Program-made: the position numbers and the translations under genes | Shown: in pieces, positions 1 to 11,200 of the stretch | How the letters are laid out: each line of letters opens with the position of its first letter | Numbering within the stretch: the first letter of the stretch is position 1 | Notes under the pieces: model-generated | Told to the model about the DNA's origin: nothing | The model's database searches: none | The model's input: the letters and a program-made list of their open reading frames with translations, nothing else | From: Anas platyrhynchos | Lineage: Eukaryota; Chordata; Aves; Anseriformes; Anatidae | Reading direction: 5' to 3' | Length of the DNA stretch: 64,000 bases | Assembly (NCBI RefSeq): GCF_047663525.1 | Contig: NC_092587.1 | Coordinates: forward strand, 197,467,501-197,531,500

Positions 1-680
1 AAGCAGAGGGAAAAAAAATAAAATAAAAAATGATTCAGAACAGAAACTAAGAATGAGTCATCAATATTTGACACTGCGCTTACAATCGTTTCCAATGTTT
101 CTCAGGGCCTGGTAGAGAAACAACGGTAACCTGTCTTTGTAACATCATACATAAAAATTTCTAAAGACTGAATGAAATAAAATATACCAAGTAATAATAA
201 GGGTAAAGATAAGTTCTTATCCTATTTATACATTCAGGTTACTGAATCTGTCATTTATGAAATTCCACAGATATTGTACTGTGTGCATAGTTGATCCTGG
301 ATTACTCATTTATTGTGCGCTAATTTTTATTAAAGAGATCATTGATTGAATAAATTACCTTACATAGAGTTATTCAACTCTTAAATAAGCTAGTGTTATA
401 AATGAAGTCTCAACTCAATCTGAATTTAGTAATATTTATACTTAAAAAAGGTATAAAAGGCAAGTAAGCAGCGTTGGGTGTGCGGGGAGTCTACAGTCCA
501 CCAACATGCACACACGAACATCAAACGTTCTAAATATATAGAACATTGCTTTACATGCTAAACGCAAGTATGCCTATACATACGTACAATCAGAAAAGGT
601 AACAAACAATCCTTTAAGCTCCATGACTTAACAGTCTCCATTTTCCATTCCTTTTGAACAATATGTCTCGCTTTAAGTTG
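1..680. other. No recognisable gene, left edge
   Basis: AT-rich sequence with no convincing reading frame or repeat family. It lies immediately 3' (in the minus-strand sense) of the truncated Gag-like frame, so part of it could be decayed proviral sequence, but I see no second LTR, no polymerase motif and no clear boundary. Confidence 0.5.
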
Positions 681-1130
681 TCAAGCAACTCGGTCTTCAG
701 GCCTTATGTATCCCGTTCTTCCCAGATAGAAGAAAAGCAGATCCATCTCCTTTTCAAGGCCAATAGGGCCTTGGTCAAAAGGTTCGTCCAGGTCAGCAGG
801 GGGCATAACAGCAAAGGCCTTCGATGGCAGTAGCAGTGGATTTGCCAATGGCATAGCAGTCGGATCAGTAAAGGAGCCCACAGCTCTCTCACTGTCTGGT
901 AAACCACACGTTTGTGATTGTGGCCCCACATGACTCTTTAAGGCCTCAGAGTCTGCTCGCCAGGTGCCGAGCAATCCCACTGTAACCTTGTCGTTTTTAG
1001 TTGCAGAGTCCCACACCTTGACCTCAATTTGGTCCCATATTTCAGGATCATAAACTGTCCTATTGTTAAGGAGAAAAAGCTGTAAGGTTACCAGGACAGT
1101 CTTTGTTTCTAAGGACGTAGGATTCCCCAT
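681..1130 (-). pseudogene. Truncated endogenous-retrovirus Gag (matrix-like N-terminus)
   Basis: A minus-strand open frame of about 149 codons. I start it at the ATG whose second codon is Gly (M-G-N-P-), three codons inside the longest frame, because Met-Gly is the myristoylation signal at the N-terminus of many retroviral Gag proteins and because this ATG follows a leader with a splice donor (1143-1148) and an LTR-like promoter. The first ~50 residues have matrix-like composition (a Trp-Asp pair, a second Trp-Asp, then Gly-Thr-Trp-Arg); the rest is Pro- and Leu-rich, as in the linker after matrix. A complete Gag is several hundred residues, so this is a truncated copy: the frame stops at 681 and no capsid, nucleocapsid, protease or polymerase follows. 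The Met-Gly start argues for a betaretrovirus-like (class II) rather than an alpharetrovirus-like element, but this is inference. It is an inherited, non-functional fragment. Confidence 0.6.
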
Positions 1131-1142
1131 AATGCACAACTG

Positions 1143-1148
1143 CTTACC
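1143..1148 (-). promoter_or_regulatory. Retroviral leader splice donor (CTG|GTAAGC)
   Basis: On the minus strand the sequence reads CTGGTAAGC, a strong match to the vertebrate 5' splice-site consensus, 13 bases before the Gag-like ATG. A major splice donor just upstream of gag is the usual retroviral arrangement for making subgenomic RNA. Confidence 0.5.
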
Positions 1149-1362
1149 AGTGAGGGGCAGTTGTGTGCATGGGTCCTCTTCTCTCAGCTTGAGCTTCTTT
1201 CCAGCTCTAGTGCTGCCTATTTCCAGCGACTTTCAGTACGAGCTTCTTTGAGCGGTTTGCTGAGTCTGGACGAACCTATCTTTATGAGGTGATCAATGTG
1301 CCTGTTCCCATCCCAGTGTCCGTTCTGCTAGCCTGTTCCTTTTCATTCCTTCTTTCTGCTTC

Positions 1363-1368
1363 TTTATT
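1363..1368 (-). terminator. AATAAA poly(A) signal in the LTR R region
   Basis: Minus strand ATCAATAAAGAAG. It is the expected R-region processing signal of the candidate LTR. Confidence 0.45.
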
Positions 1369-1428
1369 GATGACATAACTTCATCACATTGTGTTGCCTT
1401 TTTTTTTATCCTAAGGGCAGGCTCCCCT

Positions 1429-1435
1429 CTTATAC
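1429..1435 (-). promoter_or_regulatory. TATA-like box in the LTR
   Basis: Minus strand GGGTATAAGAGG. It sits about 40 bases downstream of a CCAAT motif and about 65 bases upstream of AATAAA, as expected for a retroviral U3/R boundary. Confidence 0.45.
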
Positions 1436-1693
1436 CCTTCTCCCCACAGCAGTCCTTTTCAAAACAACTTTTAATTGGTCAAACAACTTTGCCTATAACA
1501 ACAACAGCAAACACCCAGAAACTTCCATGCCTTAATGGCTGGAGAACAAGAAACCTGAGACTGCATGGAGTCTCCTGAGTCACCCGTCTTTGTTCCCTCT
1601 AAACTCTTTTACATTCTGGATGGTCTCATTGTTAAGAGTCTGATGTTATCATCAACCACGGGGCTTTCCAACCCCCATGGCCGCACTCTCAAA

Positions 1694-1710
1694 TCTCCCC
1701 CTTCTTTATT
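1694..1710 (-). promoter_or_regulatory. Polypurine-tract-like site
   Basis: Minus strand AATAAAGAAGGGGGAGA, a purine-only run ending in G5-A-G-A directly before the proposed LTR. In retroviruses the polypurine tract primes plus-strand DNA synthesis and lies immediately 5' of the 3' LTR. Its presence here implies that the LTR is preceded by the 3' end of internal proviral sequence. Confidence 0.4.
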
Positions 1711-1974
1711 AATGTCAACCATTTTCTCGACACGAATTACCACTCCATATATAACACTAGGAATTATAGGGGAGGAAGAAGATAACCTGTAATCAAGTGA
1801 GGAAGTGATGGACCAGGTTGAGAAATAAAGGGTACAGCTGATTTGTACAGGAGACACCCTTGAAAACAACAAAATAGTGCAGAAGTGCCTTTCCCATTGT
1901 ACATGGATAAAGTGCCTAAAGGCACGGATTATGGGATAAACTCTCATATGTTTTGTGGGAAAAGGACAGCACAA
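1711..1974 (-). pseudogene. Possible 3' internal proviral remnant upstream of the polypurine tract
   Basis: A minus-strand open frame of 121 codons runs from 1974 through the polypurine-like site to 1609. It has no motif that I recognise as envelope or another retroviral product, and it may be a chance frame. Its only support is position: if the polypurine tract is real, the sequence before it should be the 3' end of a provirus. Confidence 0.2.
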
Positions 1975-2054
1975 GTGGGTGTCTCTCTGAAGTGTCTGTA
2001 TGCTAATGCATGCAGCATAGGGGAAAAGAGGAGGAATTAGATATCTGTGTGAAA

Positions 2055-2998
2055 GGCTGTCATCTCATAAGGATCACAGAGACCTGGTGGGTTAGCTCAC
2101 GCAGCTGGAGTCCTGTAATGATAGATGCTCTTCATGTATACAGGCTCTTTAGGAAGAGCAAGCTTGGGAGGGTAGGGAGGGAGATTTGCCTTCGAGATAG
2201 CAGAAGGGATGTGTGGAGCTCTACTTGGAAATGAGAGAGGAGGCAGTCTGGGATTCATCCATCAGGATTACAGCAGAGACCAACATTGTTAGTACCTGGT
2301 TCCAGCCACTTGATCAGGAAAAAGTAGATGTGGCCTTCTTTCAACAGAATAAAGAAGCCTCTTGTTTACAGGTCCTGGTCCTGATGGGGTACTTCAACCA
2401 CCTGAGTAGCTGCTAAAAGGACAACATAATAGGGTGCAAGAAATCCAGAATGTTTCTGTAGTGTACTGTCAACTCAAGAGACTGATGAACTACTGAGGGA
2501 CTACTTACAAACAACAAAGAACGGGTCAGGGATGTGAAAACTAGGAAAGATGCAGTGATCATGAAATGGTGGAGTTCAGGATCTTTTGAGGAATGAGCAG
2601 GGCAAAAATCAACATTAAAAACCCAGATTTGAAAAGAGCAGTCTTTGGCCTTTTCAGGGAAATATTCTCCTATGAAGAAAGGCTGTGAGAGTTGGGATTG
2701 TTCAGCCTGAAGAACAGAAGGCTCTAGAGAGACCTCATTGCAGCTTTTCAATACTTAAAGGGTGCTTATAAAAAAGATGGAGAGCAACTTTTTGCTCAGG
2801 CATATAATGATTGGAAAAAGGTAGTGAGGCCTTGGCATAGGTTGCCCAGAGAAGCTGTGGATGCCCCATCCCTGGAGGTGTTCAAGGCAAGGTTGGACAA
2901 AGCCCTGGGCAACTTGATCTAGAGGGATGTGGCAGGGAGTTTGGAAATGGATGGTCTTTAAGTTCCCTTTTAACCCAAGCAATTCTGTGACTCTATGT
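2055..2998 (+). mobile_element. CR1 LINE copy, endonuclease part joined to 3' end (internal deletion)
   Basis: Plus-strand CR1. From about 2060 the sequence follows the CR1 ORF2 endonuclease region: a translated Thr-Glu-Thr-Trp-Trp motif near 2083, then a Tyr-Arg-Leu-Phe-Arg motif, and further on nucleotide similarity through 'ctggtcctgatggggtacttcaacc' (2375-2400) and 'gatgcagtgatcatgaaatg' (about 2548). Near 2660 the match switches from ORF2 sequence to the CR1 3' region ('ctcctatgaagaaaggctg', then the gcccagagaagctgtggatgcc block at about 2845-2870), ending at 'tctgtgactctatg'. The reverse transcriptase segment is absent. Frameshifts and stops make it inactive. It starts close to the retroviral fragment. 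Confidence 0.8.
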
Positions 2999-3266
2999 TT
3001 TCCTGGGAATCAGTCCTGAAGAGATGAGGTCAACAAGAGCTTGTTGATTATCAAGGATAATTTCCTGCAAGCTCAAGAATGGTCCTTCCTGTGCAGCAAG
3101 AACAGAAAGCATATACTGCAGCACTTCAAGGTTCCTTTAGGTTAGGGAGAATATTTACTCAGGCACATTTAGACATAATTAATTGCTCTCAATATCGATA
3201 CATGTAAAAGTTATTCAATTTCCTTAGTTTTTATGACACTTTTGAACAGTGATGCCACAAATATTA

Positions 3267-3330
3267 ATTTTGTTTGTTTGTTTTTATTTTTATTTTTGTT
3301 TTGTTTGCTTGTTTTTTGTTTTTGTTTTTT
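3267..3330. repeat. T-rich (TTTG)n simple repeat
   Basis: Irregular TTTG, TTTTA and T-run mixture about 64 bp long, read directly from the sequence. Confidence 0.85.
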
Positions 3331-3646
3331 CAATGAACAGATTTTACACCTGACTTCTTTCCCCTCTGATATACAAAAGAAGAAAATTCTCACTTTTTCT
3401 TCCTTCTTCATTCAATTCACTGTTGTAGTCAGCCATCAGCCTTATACATTTACAGTTCTTGCCGTTCTTGCCCCGTAAGTGTTCATGGGACCAGTTTTAA
3501 AATTATGTACACAGTTTGACTCAACTGAGTTGAATATGTGTTTGAATCCTAAATATAACACTAACAATGTTTCCCAAAATTTTGTAAATTTTACTTCCTT
3601 GGGAGAGAAAGGAATTTTTAAAAAGTATGAGCATATAGTCAGAATC

Positions 3647-3683
3647 TTTTTTTTGTTTGTTTGTTTGTTTTTGTTTTTTTTTT
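3647..3683. repeat. T-rich (TTTG)n simple repeat
   Basis: T8 followed by TTTG units and a T10 run. Confidence 0.85.
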
Positions 3684-4245
3684 GATAGCTACAGTATACC
3701 ACCTCTCCTGGTGGAAATTCTAGTTCTCACATTATGAAAACAGCATTGCCATTCTGGGATCCCAGAGTAAGAGGCTGAGCTAAGAAGGGGATGATAAAAG
3801 GTTGGATCCTGTTTACTGAAATTGGAAGAACATAATTAGAGCTGCCTAGGAGTTATGCTATTTTACAGAATAAAGCAGATCCTGGACTCCAGGAGTGCAA
3901 AGGTGATTAAACAATTATCTGTATGCTTCACGTGAGTTGTGACTGGTGATTTGGGTTTCATGTTATGCTTTATGTGATCCCACTATGTTAACTGATGGAG
4001 TCCTCTTCACCCCTACTTCCTCCACTACTACATTTTCCCAGCCAGGTTTGTATTCTTGCTGCTGCCATGCTTCAGTTCAGGGATTATAGAACCAAGGGGT
4101 GAAGCAAACACTTTGCTGAATCGAATGGAAAATGGTCCCTCTGGTGTTCACAACACCTCAAACTCACCATGCAGCCAAATCCATGCCAACCCAAGGGAAA
4201 AGTCAGGACTGCATGACCAATGCAAATGGCAGGCAACAGGAAACC

Positions 4246-4308
4246 TTTTTTTTTTTTACCATTATTATTTTTTCTCTTTTTTTTTTTTTTCTTTTTTTTT
4301 TTTTTTTT
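4246..4308. repeat. Poly-T tract, interrupted
   Basis: Three T runs (12, about 14 and about 18 bases) separated by ACCATTATTA and single C bases. Confidence 0.85.
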
Positions 4309-5097
4309 GGCATCAGTCTGTCTTAGACCAAATTAAGTATAGCAAGTTCAAAGAATTAAATCTTCTTCCTGACTGTATGTCCTGAGGTCCTGTATCTCTT
4401 GAGGTCTGCTCATGCTGCAGCAAAGCTAGAGGAAGTTTTATCATTTACTTTGGAAATAACATAACATATATTACAATAAGAAGTGTTCTAGGACAAAGGG
4501 AGCATTTTTACTGTTTGTACAACACTAAATGTTGCAGCATTCCCATCACTACATGTGGAACAGGAAACAACTCAGGCACCAGGGCTGGCAGAAGCAGATA
4601 TGAGATAGAAGTGAGAACTGTGCATAACCAGCCAAAAGTAATTCTGCAGTTGCTTTCTTAGCATTCATGATGATCTCTCCCTGACATGTTGTGTTGACTT
4701 GACCTGTCATTCTATGATAGATGGATCTGACAAGTAGAAATGTCCCCAGGGAATAATATTGTTTGCAAGTGACGCAGTGTCATTTACACTGTCTTGAAGC
4801 AGTTTAAACTTTCCCTGGCCAGTAAACCAGTCTGTCTGCTGTCAGAGGAGGTTACCCTCTCCCCTGTGTCTCCTGGACACCTGTGATCTCTAGATGTAAA
4901 ACTAATTACTCCTATCTAAATATTATTATGATATTTGATTTCCTTTATTACTAAATAGAGGCACAGTGTGGGGGTCTAAAGACCAGTGACTACTGCTATT
5001 CAGTCTATGATGACAGCATTTGTGGGACACACAAGGGGAGGATTGTATTGCATCAATCTGTTCGCTAAGGACTATCGGAGAGAGACCTTTCACTTGG

Positions 5098-5373
5098 GTA
5101 GATCATGATTGCACAAGGGGGAATGGTTTTAAACTAAAAGAAGGGAGATTTAGATTAGTTATTAGGAAGAAATTCTTTATTCAGAGTATGATGAGGCAGT
5201 AGAACAGGTTTCCCAGAGAAGCTGTGGATGCCCCATCACAGGTGGTCAAGGTCAGGTTGGATAGAGCTTTGAGCAACCTGGTCTCGTGGGAGGTGTCTCT
5301 GATCATGGCAGGGGGCTGGAACTGGATGGGTCCCTTCCAATCCAAGCTGTTTTATGATTTTATGATTCTATGA
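5098..5373 (+). mobile_element. CR1 LINE, 5'-truncated 3' end
   Basis: Matches the CR1 3' region in order: 'gggggaatggttttaaact' block (about 5118), 'ttagattagttattaggaagaaattcttta', 'gtttcccagagaagctgtgg' (about 5206), 'agcaacctggtctcgtggga', 'catggcagggggctggaact', 'cccttccaatccaagc', and the terminal 'tgattttatgattctatg'. Severe 5' truncation is normal for LINE copies made by target-primed reverse transcription. Confidence 0.88.
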
Positions 5374-5887
5374 GTATAAAAAAAAATCAATTGCCCATAC
5401 TGTCAGTCTTTAAGTAGCAGATAAATAAATATCATGCCCCATGTCTGATTTGGTCTTCAACATGTTTAGGAATAGGTTTTTGCTCTCACTGAAGGGAAAA
5501 GAAGAATCTCTAGAAGTGGAAATAGATTAATCAGAATCTTCTTGACCTTCTCTTCTTTCCCCTCTCCCTCTGCCCTCTTTGTAGCCAAGGACGTTAGTCT
5601 TATGGAATATTCTAGGGAGAAGAGAAAGTTTTACATACCAGATACTGAACTGGGTCACATGCAATTTATATCAAGTTTACAACACAACTAAAGGCACCTT
5701 GAATTTTCTGTACCTAAAGTTTCTATTTCTAAAGAAGAAGTAGGAGAATGATCTCTATAAGTTTTCCCCCCACTTTTTTTTTTTTTTTCTATTAAATAAT
5801 TAGCTGACATTTGATCCAACAAGGATTTATTTATTTTATTTTTCACGAGTCTATAAATATTCTTGTATTTCAGGGGATTCAATTTCT

Positions 5888-5932
5888 GATTCATAGAATC
5901 ATAGTACCATAGAATCATAGAACCAGAGAATT
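5888..5932 (-). repeat. Possible CR1 3' tip (CATAGAAT units)
   Basis: Three diverged copies of an 'atagaatcatag' unit, the reverse complement of the CR1 terminal repeat. Nothing of the CR1 body follows, so it could be a 3'-only remnant or a small independent tandem repeat. Confidence 0.35.
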
Positions 5933-6883
5933 AAGCTTTACTGAAAGACACAGAAATGGATAACAGAATTTGGACACGGATTTCTTGTATAAAATCCTAA
6001 TTTAATATTTACATTTAGAAATTTTTACTTTTCAAATAAAAATAGATTCTTGGGAGGAAAGAATGACAAGATTAGGTGGACTAATAGACTGATTTGAAAG
6101 CCAAAGAAATATGTGATAAAAGTAATTTTTGGAGGAAAACAATTAGTTTCCTATTAAAATAAAAGTCATTTAATGGGAATAGTCAGTCATCTCTAATTAG
6201 AAGCAATTGAAGTTAACAGTTGCTTCAGTTCAGTGTTTTTATATGTGTTGCTGGTGGGGATAAAGCTATTATTTAACATTTTAAACTGCATTTTAAGAGC
6301 CTCATATTGATAAGCCATGCTGTTGAGAAGCATTGTTATGATATTGAGGCTTACTTAAGGCATTCATGCTGTTCTTTTGTCCTCATGTGCCATTGCTGGT
6401 AGCTCCTTTCAGCTTTGCCTGTGTTTCAGATCCACTGCTGAACAAAGATACTCAAGACAGGCAAGGAACCATAACCACAATTGATGAGACTGTGCTGCAG
6501 TATATAAAGCTATGGAGTCCTACAAAATATGCCTGAATATGATGGAAGACAGATAAGCAAAGAGAGTTAATTACGGGTCTTTTTTCTCTCTATAAGGATC
6601 AGAAATTATCATTATGAGAAGATTTTTGAAATGAGAAGTTACTTTCTGTTATCTGCATTTTCTGTAGCTATAGGAAAAGTTTCATTATGTCTCTGTTTAT
6701 CATGTCATCACCTTGCTTTAGCCTAATAGAAGCTTAACTCTTTAAATATGGAAACAGAAATTCAGTTCAAGTGAAATATGGACATGCTCACAAAAGCTAG
6801 TACCACACTGAGTCTCTCTGGGTGATTATTCAAGTGACAAACAACAGTGGGAAAAGGAAAGAACGATTTGTATTCTGAAGACT

Positions 6884-6932
6884 TTTTTTTTTATTTTTTA
6901 TTTTTATTTTCTTTAAGGAAAAAAAAAAAAAG
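6884..6932. repeat. T-rich/A-rich foldback
   Basis: An interrupted T run (with A interruptions) is followed by CTTTAAGG and A12, so the two arms can pair as an imperfect hairpin. Confidence 0.6.
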
Positions 6933-7006
6933 CAGATGAGAAGGAGCATAACATGAAAAATGGTGGCTCCAAAGCAAAGTATAGAAAAATAAGATCTAGA
7001 AAATAC

Positions 7007-7032
7007 TTTTTTTTTTTTTTTTTTTTTTTTTT
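7007..7032. repeat. Poly-T, 26 bases
   Basis: Uninterrupted T run read directly. Confidence 0.9.
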
Positions 7033-8165
7033 CCCCTTTTGTCTACCACCTATGAAACAGAGGAGACTGACAGTTTTGAAAATTTAAGCTTACTCTTTAG
7101 GATTCTTTACTCTTTAGTAATTTTCAAATGTGATCTCTTTATATAGCAGGACTTTCATAACTGTGAAGTGATTTCATAGAACAAAGAGAGATACAGCAGC
7201 TGGGGAAACTTGGAGTAAAACAGTACCAGCAGTCCATCAAAGTGTTTCTCTCTGTAGTAGAAATGATCACTTCAAAGTCAGTTCCTATTTTCCTAGTCTC
7301 CCCTGAGTTTGCTTATGTTGGGCTGATACCCCTCTAACAGACAGCCAGATTTTAGTGGTCAGCTGATTTTGTGTCAGTATAGCAAAGGGATGAGACTGAG
7401 ACTGGGGACTGAAGATCCGGTCTTGTGTAACTCATTTTTCTTTGAGAGACACTAAGTGCTTTGACCTCACTGGGGTAATGTCTCCCATCCCTGTTAAGAT
7501 ATGCAAGAAACCACTCTTGCTTCCCTTCTTGGTGGTGACATGGCTCCAAGGTGAAGGAAGGGGAACCCCCCACACTGTATCTTCTACAGAGCTGCAGGAG
7601 ACCTAGCTCCAGTCAGCCATTCATACCTCAGAAGGTGAGAGAGGGAGAGCTGTTGTATCTTAAAAAGATAATTCTCCATTCCAAAACTGCATGAAATATG
7701 TCTCTCCATCATAATTTTTCCTCTGTTCTGCTCCCAGGAGAATGCATATGAATCTGCATTCTTATTCACCATGGTAAAATGGAGGGGAGTGAATCCCTAG
7801 CCTTCCCAGCCAGGGATGGGTATTGTAAAGGAAAAGAGTTATGATTTCAGAAAGGAACATTCACACAAGTTGGTAAACCACAAGTGGCATGGCAATCAGA
7901 TCTCTCAGTCTTGTGAGTGTACAAGTGGAAAGTACATCAGTTCCCCCTGCCAGTGCTGTTGATGCAGGTGCAAACACTGTGAGTGGAGGGTGCCTGTGCA
8001 TCTTCAAAGAAAGCATCAAAATGCACAGTGATAGATGAATCAAGCTGGATTCACAGGAAGAAATGGATCAATTCAGCAATGGCTCCCTAATGAGTTTGAG
8101 GTGGATTAGGGGGGCTACAGGGAGACTAAACAGTATGCTCAAGTGGACCTGGCACTAACAGCATT

Positions 8166-8295
8166 TCGGAATTCTTACTTTTATTCCTAGTTCTACTATG
8201 AGTCTGTTGTGTGTGACCTTGGAGAACTTCTTTTCTCCCTTTTTTGTCCAGCTTGTCTCAAACCTCACTGTGTTTGTGAAAGCCTCTCACACAAC
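8166..8295 (+). mobile_element. MIR-like SINE remnant
   Basis: The order 'cctagttctactatgagtct', 'gtgtgaccttggagaacttc' resembles the central part of MIR (the '...ctgtgtgaccttgggcaagt...' core). It is heavily diverged, with ends uncertain. Confidence 0.45.
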
Positions 8296-11200
8296 ATGAC
8301 CTAACCTCTGTTGGTGTCTCTGCTTCCAAAGAGCAAACACTCCTGTCATTGGTAACAGGCTCAGGTCAGACTGGCTTCTGTTCAAAAGACAAATGTCTGC
8401 ACCTCACTTAAACAAAGGTCTTGGACTGGCTCTGTGCTGTCTGTATTCCACTGGGAACTCTTCATCCTTCAGAAAGAAACAATCCATAGATGCCAGAAAG
8501 ACAAATGCAAAAATAAAGTACTTCTATTTGCTTGCATTAAATGCGTAGATCTTGAATTGTTTTGGTCCATTTAAACATTACAATACCAAAACCAGTAATC
8601 AGCTCTTCTGGATAATTTTAGAAACTGTCTTTTCAAAAGCCAGCAGTGGGGTAGTAGTGTGAGAGTAATGAGCAGTGACAAATTATTTGTGCTATTTCCA
8701 AGGGAAACTGTTGGCATTAACTTGATGCAGAGTCTTTGTTACCTTATGAATAAGAAGTGCAGTTAATACATTAGACTCCATGTGTCTTCCAACCCAACCC
8801 AGAACCTAATTACATTTTATGGAAAGTTAAGTAGGCAGTAAACTAAGTGGTATGGAAAGTGCATACAGTAAAACTCTGCTGTCTGCAAACACTGAACAGT
8901 TGTTTTGTCCTTCTACTTTGGAGAACTTCATAATTATATATTTAGTGCTACTGAGAGATCCACTGTGCAATTACACAGCTCGGTAATAATGGCACCAGTT
9001 AATACTCAAATACAAGGAGCCACAGGAGAGTAAAACAAACATAACAACAGTAACATAAGACAAGACCCAGTAGCAGGTCCAGGTGTCACTCTGGTAAAGA
9101 GTTTTATGGAGTTTTTTTTTTTTAACCCACCTAACTAAATCACCTGGAGAGTTCCTACTTCCAAATTACCTGAGCATCTCACAGCCATTATGAAATCTAT
9201 TATCACAAAGTCTTTGTAAAATTCTGGGATCTAGATATTTCACCCTAACCTTAGGCACAAGCAGAAACTCCTGACCTGTGTTAGAGGGAGATACAAGCCC
9301 TTCTGAATGAGATTCCCACTTTTAGGAGAGCTGTGTGAGGAGCAGCTGAAGCTAAACATAGGAACTGGTGAGAAAAGCAGAATGGTTTGTGGAGACAATA
9401 GAGGGAGACTATATTGGGTCACAAGAAAGCTCTAAATGTGATTGATATTCACAGTCTGTAGGTTGTTATCAAGTAGTACACCTGTGTTGACTCAGATCTT
9501 TGCAGTAATATGGATGCTATGTCCTGTTCATCTACAGCTAGTTATTTTCTTAGGGAGTTTGGTATGACTACATGAATATTACATGCCCTCAGTAGTGCCT
9601 CACAAGTGTTGAAGAGACACTATTGTTTTATATTTTATCATACAGTGGCCAACTGTGTAAATATTAATTAACAGCTTCCCCAGACTTCTACACTACATCA
9701 ACATCGATAGCCATGTGGTTTACTGATGGTGTTACATCCCAACATCTTTAATCTACCAGGAAGAACCACAGTTGCAAAACCTGCAGCAGTTTCCCAGTAA
9801 ACAGAGGTTCCACCTCTTGCTGAAATTGTGCTGAAGTCCAAACCCACCCATTTTCCACAGGATGGGAGCCAGACAGAAGAAGGGAACATGGTTCAGCATG
9901 TCTGGGTTTACTGCATGAACTTAGGAGATAGGACAATTTCCTATAGCTGGCTAATTTTCCAAGAAGTCCCAAGAAACCCTCTTTCCTTTCTCTAGCTCCT
10001 TTTTGCAAACTTCCATCTCTGTCTAGCTTCTCATCTCATCTATAATTTTTATTTTTTTTATGCATATTTGAGTCTGGCAACACATCCTTTCCTTCTGCTC
10101 TGTTAGAGCATCCTTTCTTTAAACTCTAGGTACACTTCTTAATTATGTTGGATATAATTTCCTCAGAGTCCAATTAATCACACTGTCTAAACTATTCATG
10201 ACATCAGATCTGGGTTTTAGCTTTCAGAACTAGACAGCAGTATTTGTGAAAGTATACTTCTAACAGCGAGCAGATTAAATGGAAGCCTGTCTAATACTTT
10301 CTACAAGTATTTACCTTTAGTGCTGCTATCAAGAAACCCACCACACTGTACTTTCTTCACGGAAGTTTCTTTCAGAATTAGCTTAAATCAAGCCTGGGAA
10401 GAGACATGATTCAATTGTTCTCCTGCTTAGTTTGAAACTCATTTGTAGACTTTTTAATGCATCCTTTATTACATTTATACATCTTTCAAAGTTCTTTAAG
10501 GATCTGGTTTCCTTTACAGGTGAGAGTGGGAACTGCTGTCTCTCAGCAACTGCTTACCAATTCAAATTAAATTGATTTTATTAAAATTGTAACAACACTC
10601 TCAGCATACTCAGCTCATTCATTGTAACGGAACTCTGAAAATACAGAGCCTTTTGTCTAGAAACCTTAATGTATATTGCATGTCTAGGTCAAATCAGTTC
10701 TTCCAATACCCGTGAGAGTGGTGAATAGACATTCAAGACAGACTCTTTTCCAGGCATGCATTTAGTTACTCAGATATATTTATAGCCTTGAAAAAAATCC
10801 TGAAGCTGGCATTCTTGAGGAATAAATCCTTATGTTAGTTTTCCAATGTTAATGTTGTTTCTCATGTGTTTGGAACTACAGACCTGTGGCAGCAGTTGAC
10901 AGTTCCAAACTAGGGGCCTGGTAGGTATGTGACCATACTTCAGAGCCTAAGCAAACATAGTCTGCCTTTCAGCAGTGCATAAATTGTAGTTTCTTCTTTG
11001 GAGTTTGCTCAGATTTGGCTGAGATAGGGGAGGCTAAAAACATCATCTGCAAAATACTCTGTAGGTGTATCTCTGCCTAGGTCCAAAACCTACACCCCAA
11101 TGTAAAAGCATAATTAAATCTTTACTTATTCATATTATATCTTTAGCTGGCAAAATCATCTGTGTATTATTACAGTGTTCTATAGTGAGCAAGTGTTGTA

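Larger units (their letters stand above)
1317..1693 (-). mobile_element. Candidate retroviral LTR, minus orientation
   Basis: About 377 bp lying between a polypurine-tract-like site and the Gag leader. Read on the minus strand it has, in order, a CCAAT motif (1474-1478), a TATA-like box (GTATAAG, about 1429-1435) and an AATAAA poly(A) signal (1363-1368) about 65 bases further on, which is the U3-R-U5 order of a compact LTR. The two ends are only approximate: TG...CA ends can be drawn, but they are not good inverted repeats, and no 18-base primer-binding site matching a tRNA 3' end could be recognised after the proposed U5 end. The function as a promoter of the adjacent Gag fragment is inferred. 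Confidence 0.5.
2999..5095. other. Gene-free stretch with T-rich simple repeats
   Basis: Mostly unique AT-rich sequence, with three T/TTTG-rich tracts listed separately. The short frames here come from these tracts or from chance. No exon, RNA gene or repeat family recognised. Confidence 0.6.
5376..8165. other. Gene-free stretch
   Basis: AT-rich unique sequence. A 45-bp run of CATAGAATC-like units near 5888-5932 may be the 3' tip of a minus-strand CR1. Poly-T tracts at 5776-5790 and 7007-7032 and a T-rich/A-rich foldback at 6884-6932 are present. No exon was recognised in the short open frames at 7352-8043. Confidence 0.5.

Noticed and set aside
1296..1316. tRNA primer-binding site after the LTR
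   Set aside because: A TGG triplet follows the proposed LTR end on the minus strand, but the next 15 bases match no tRNA 3' end that I know.
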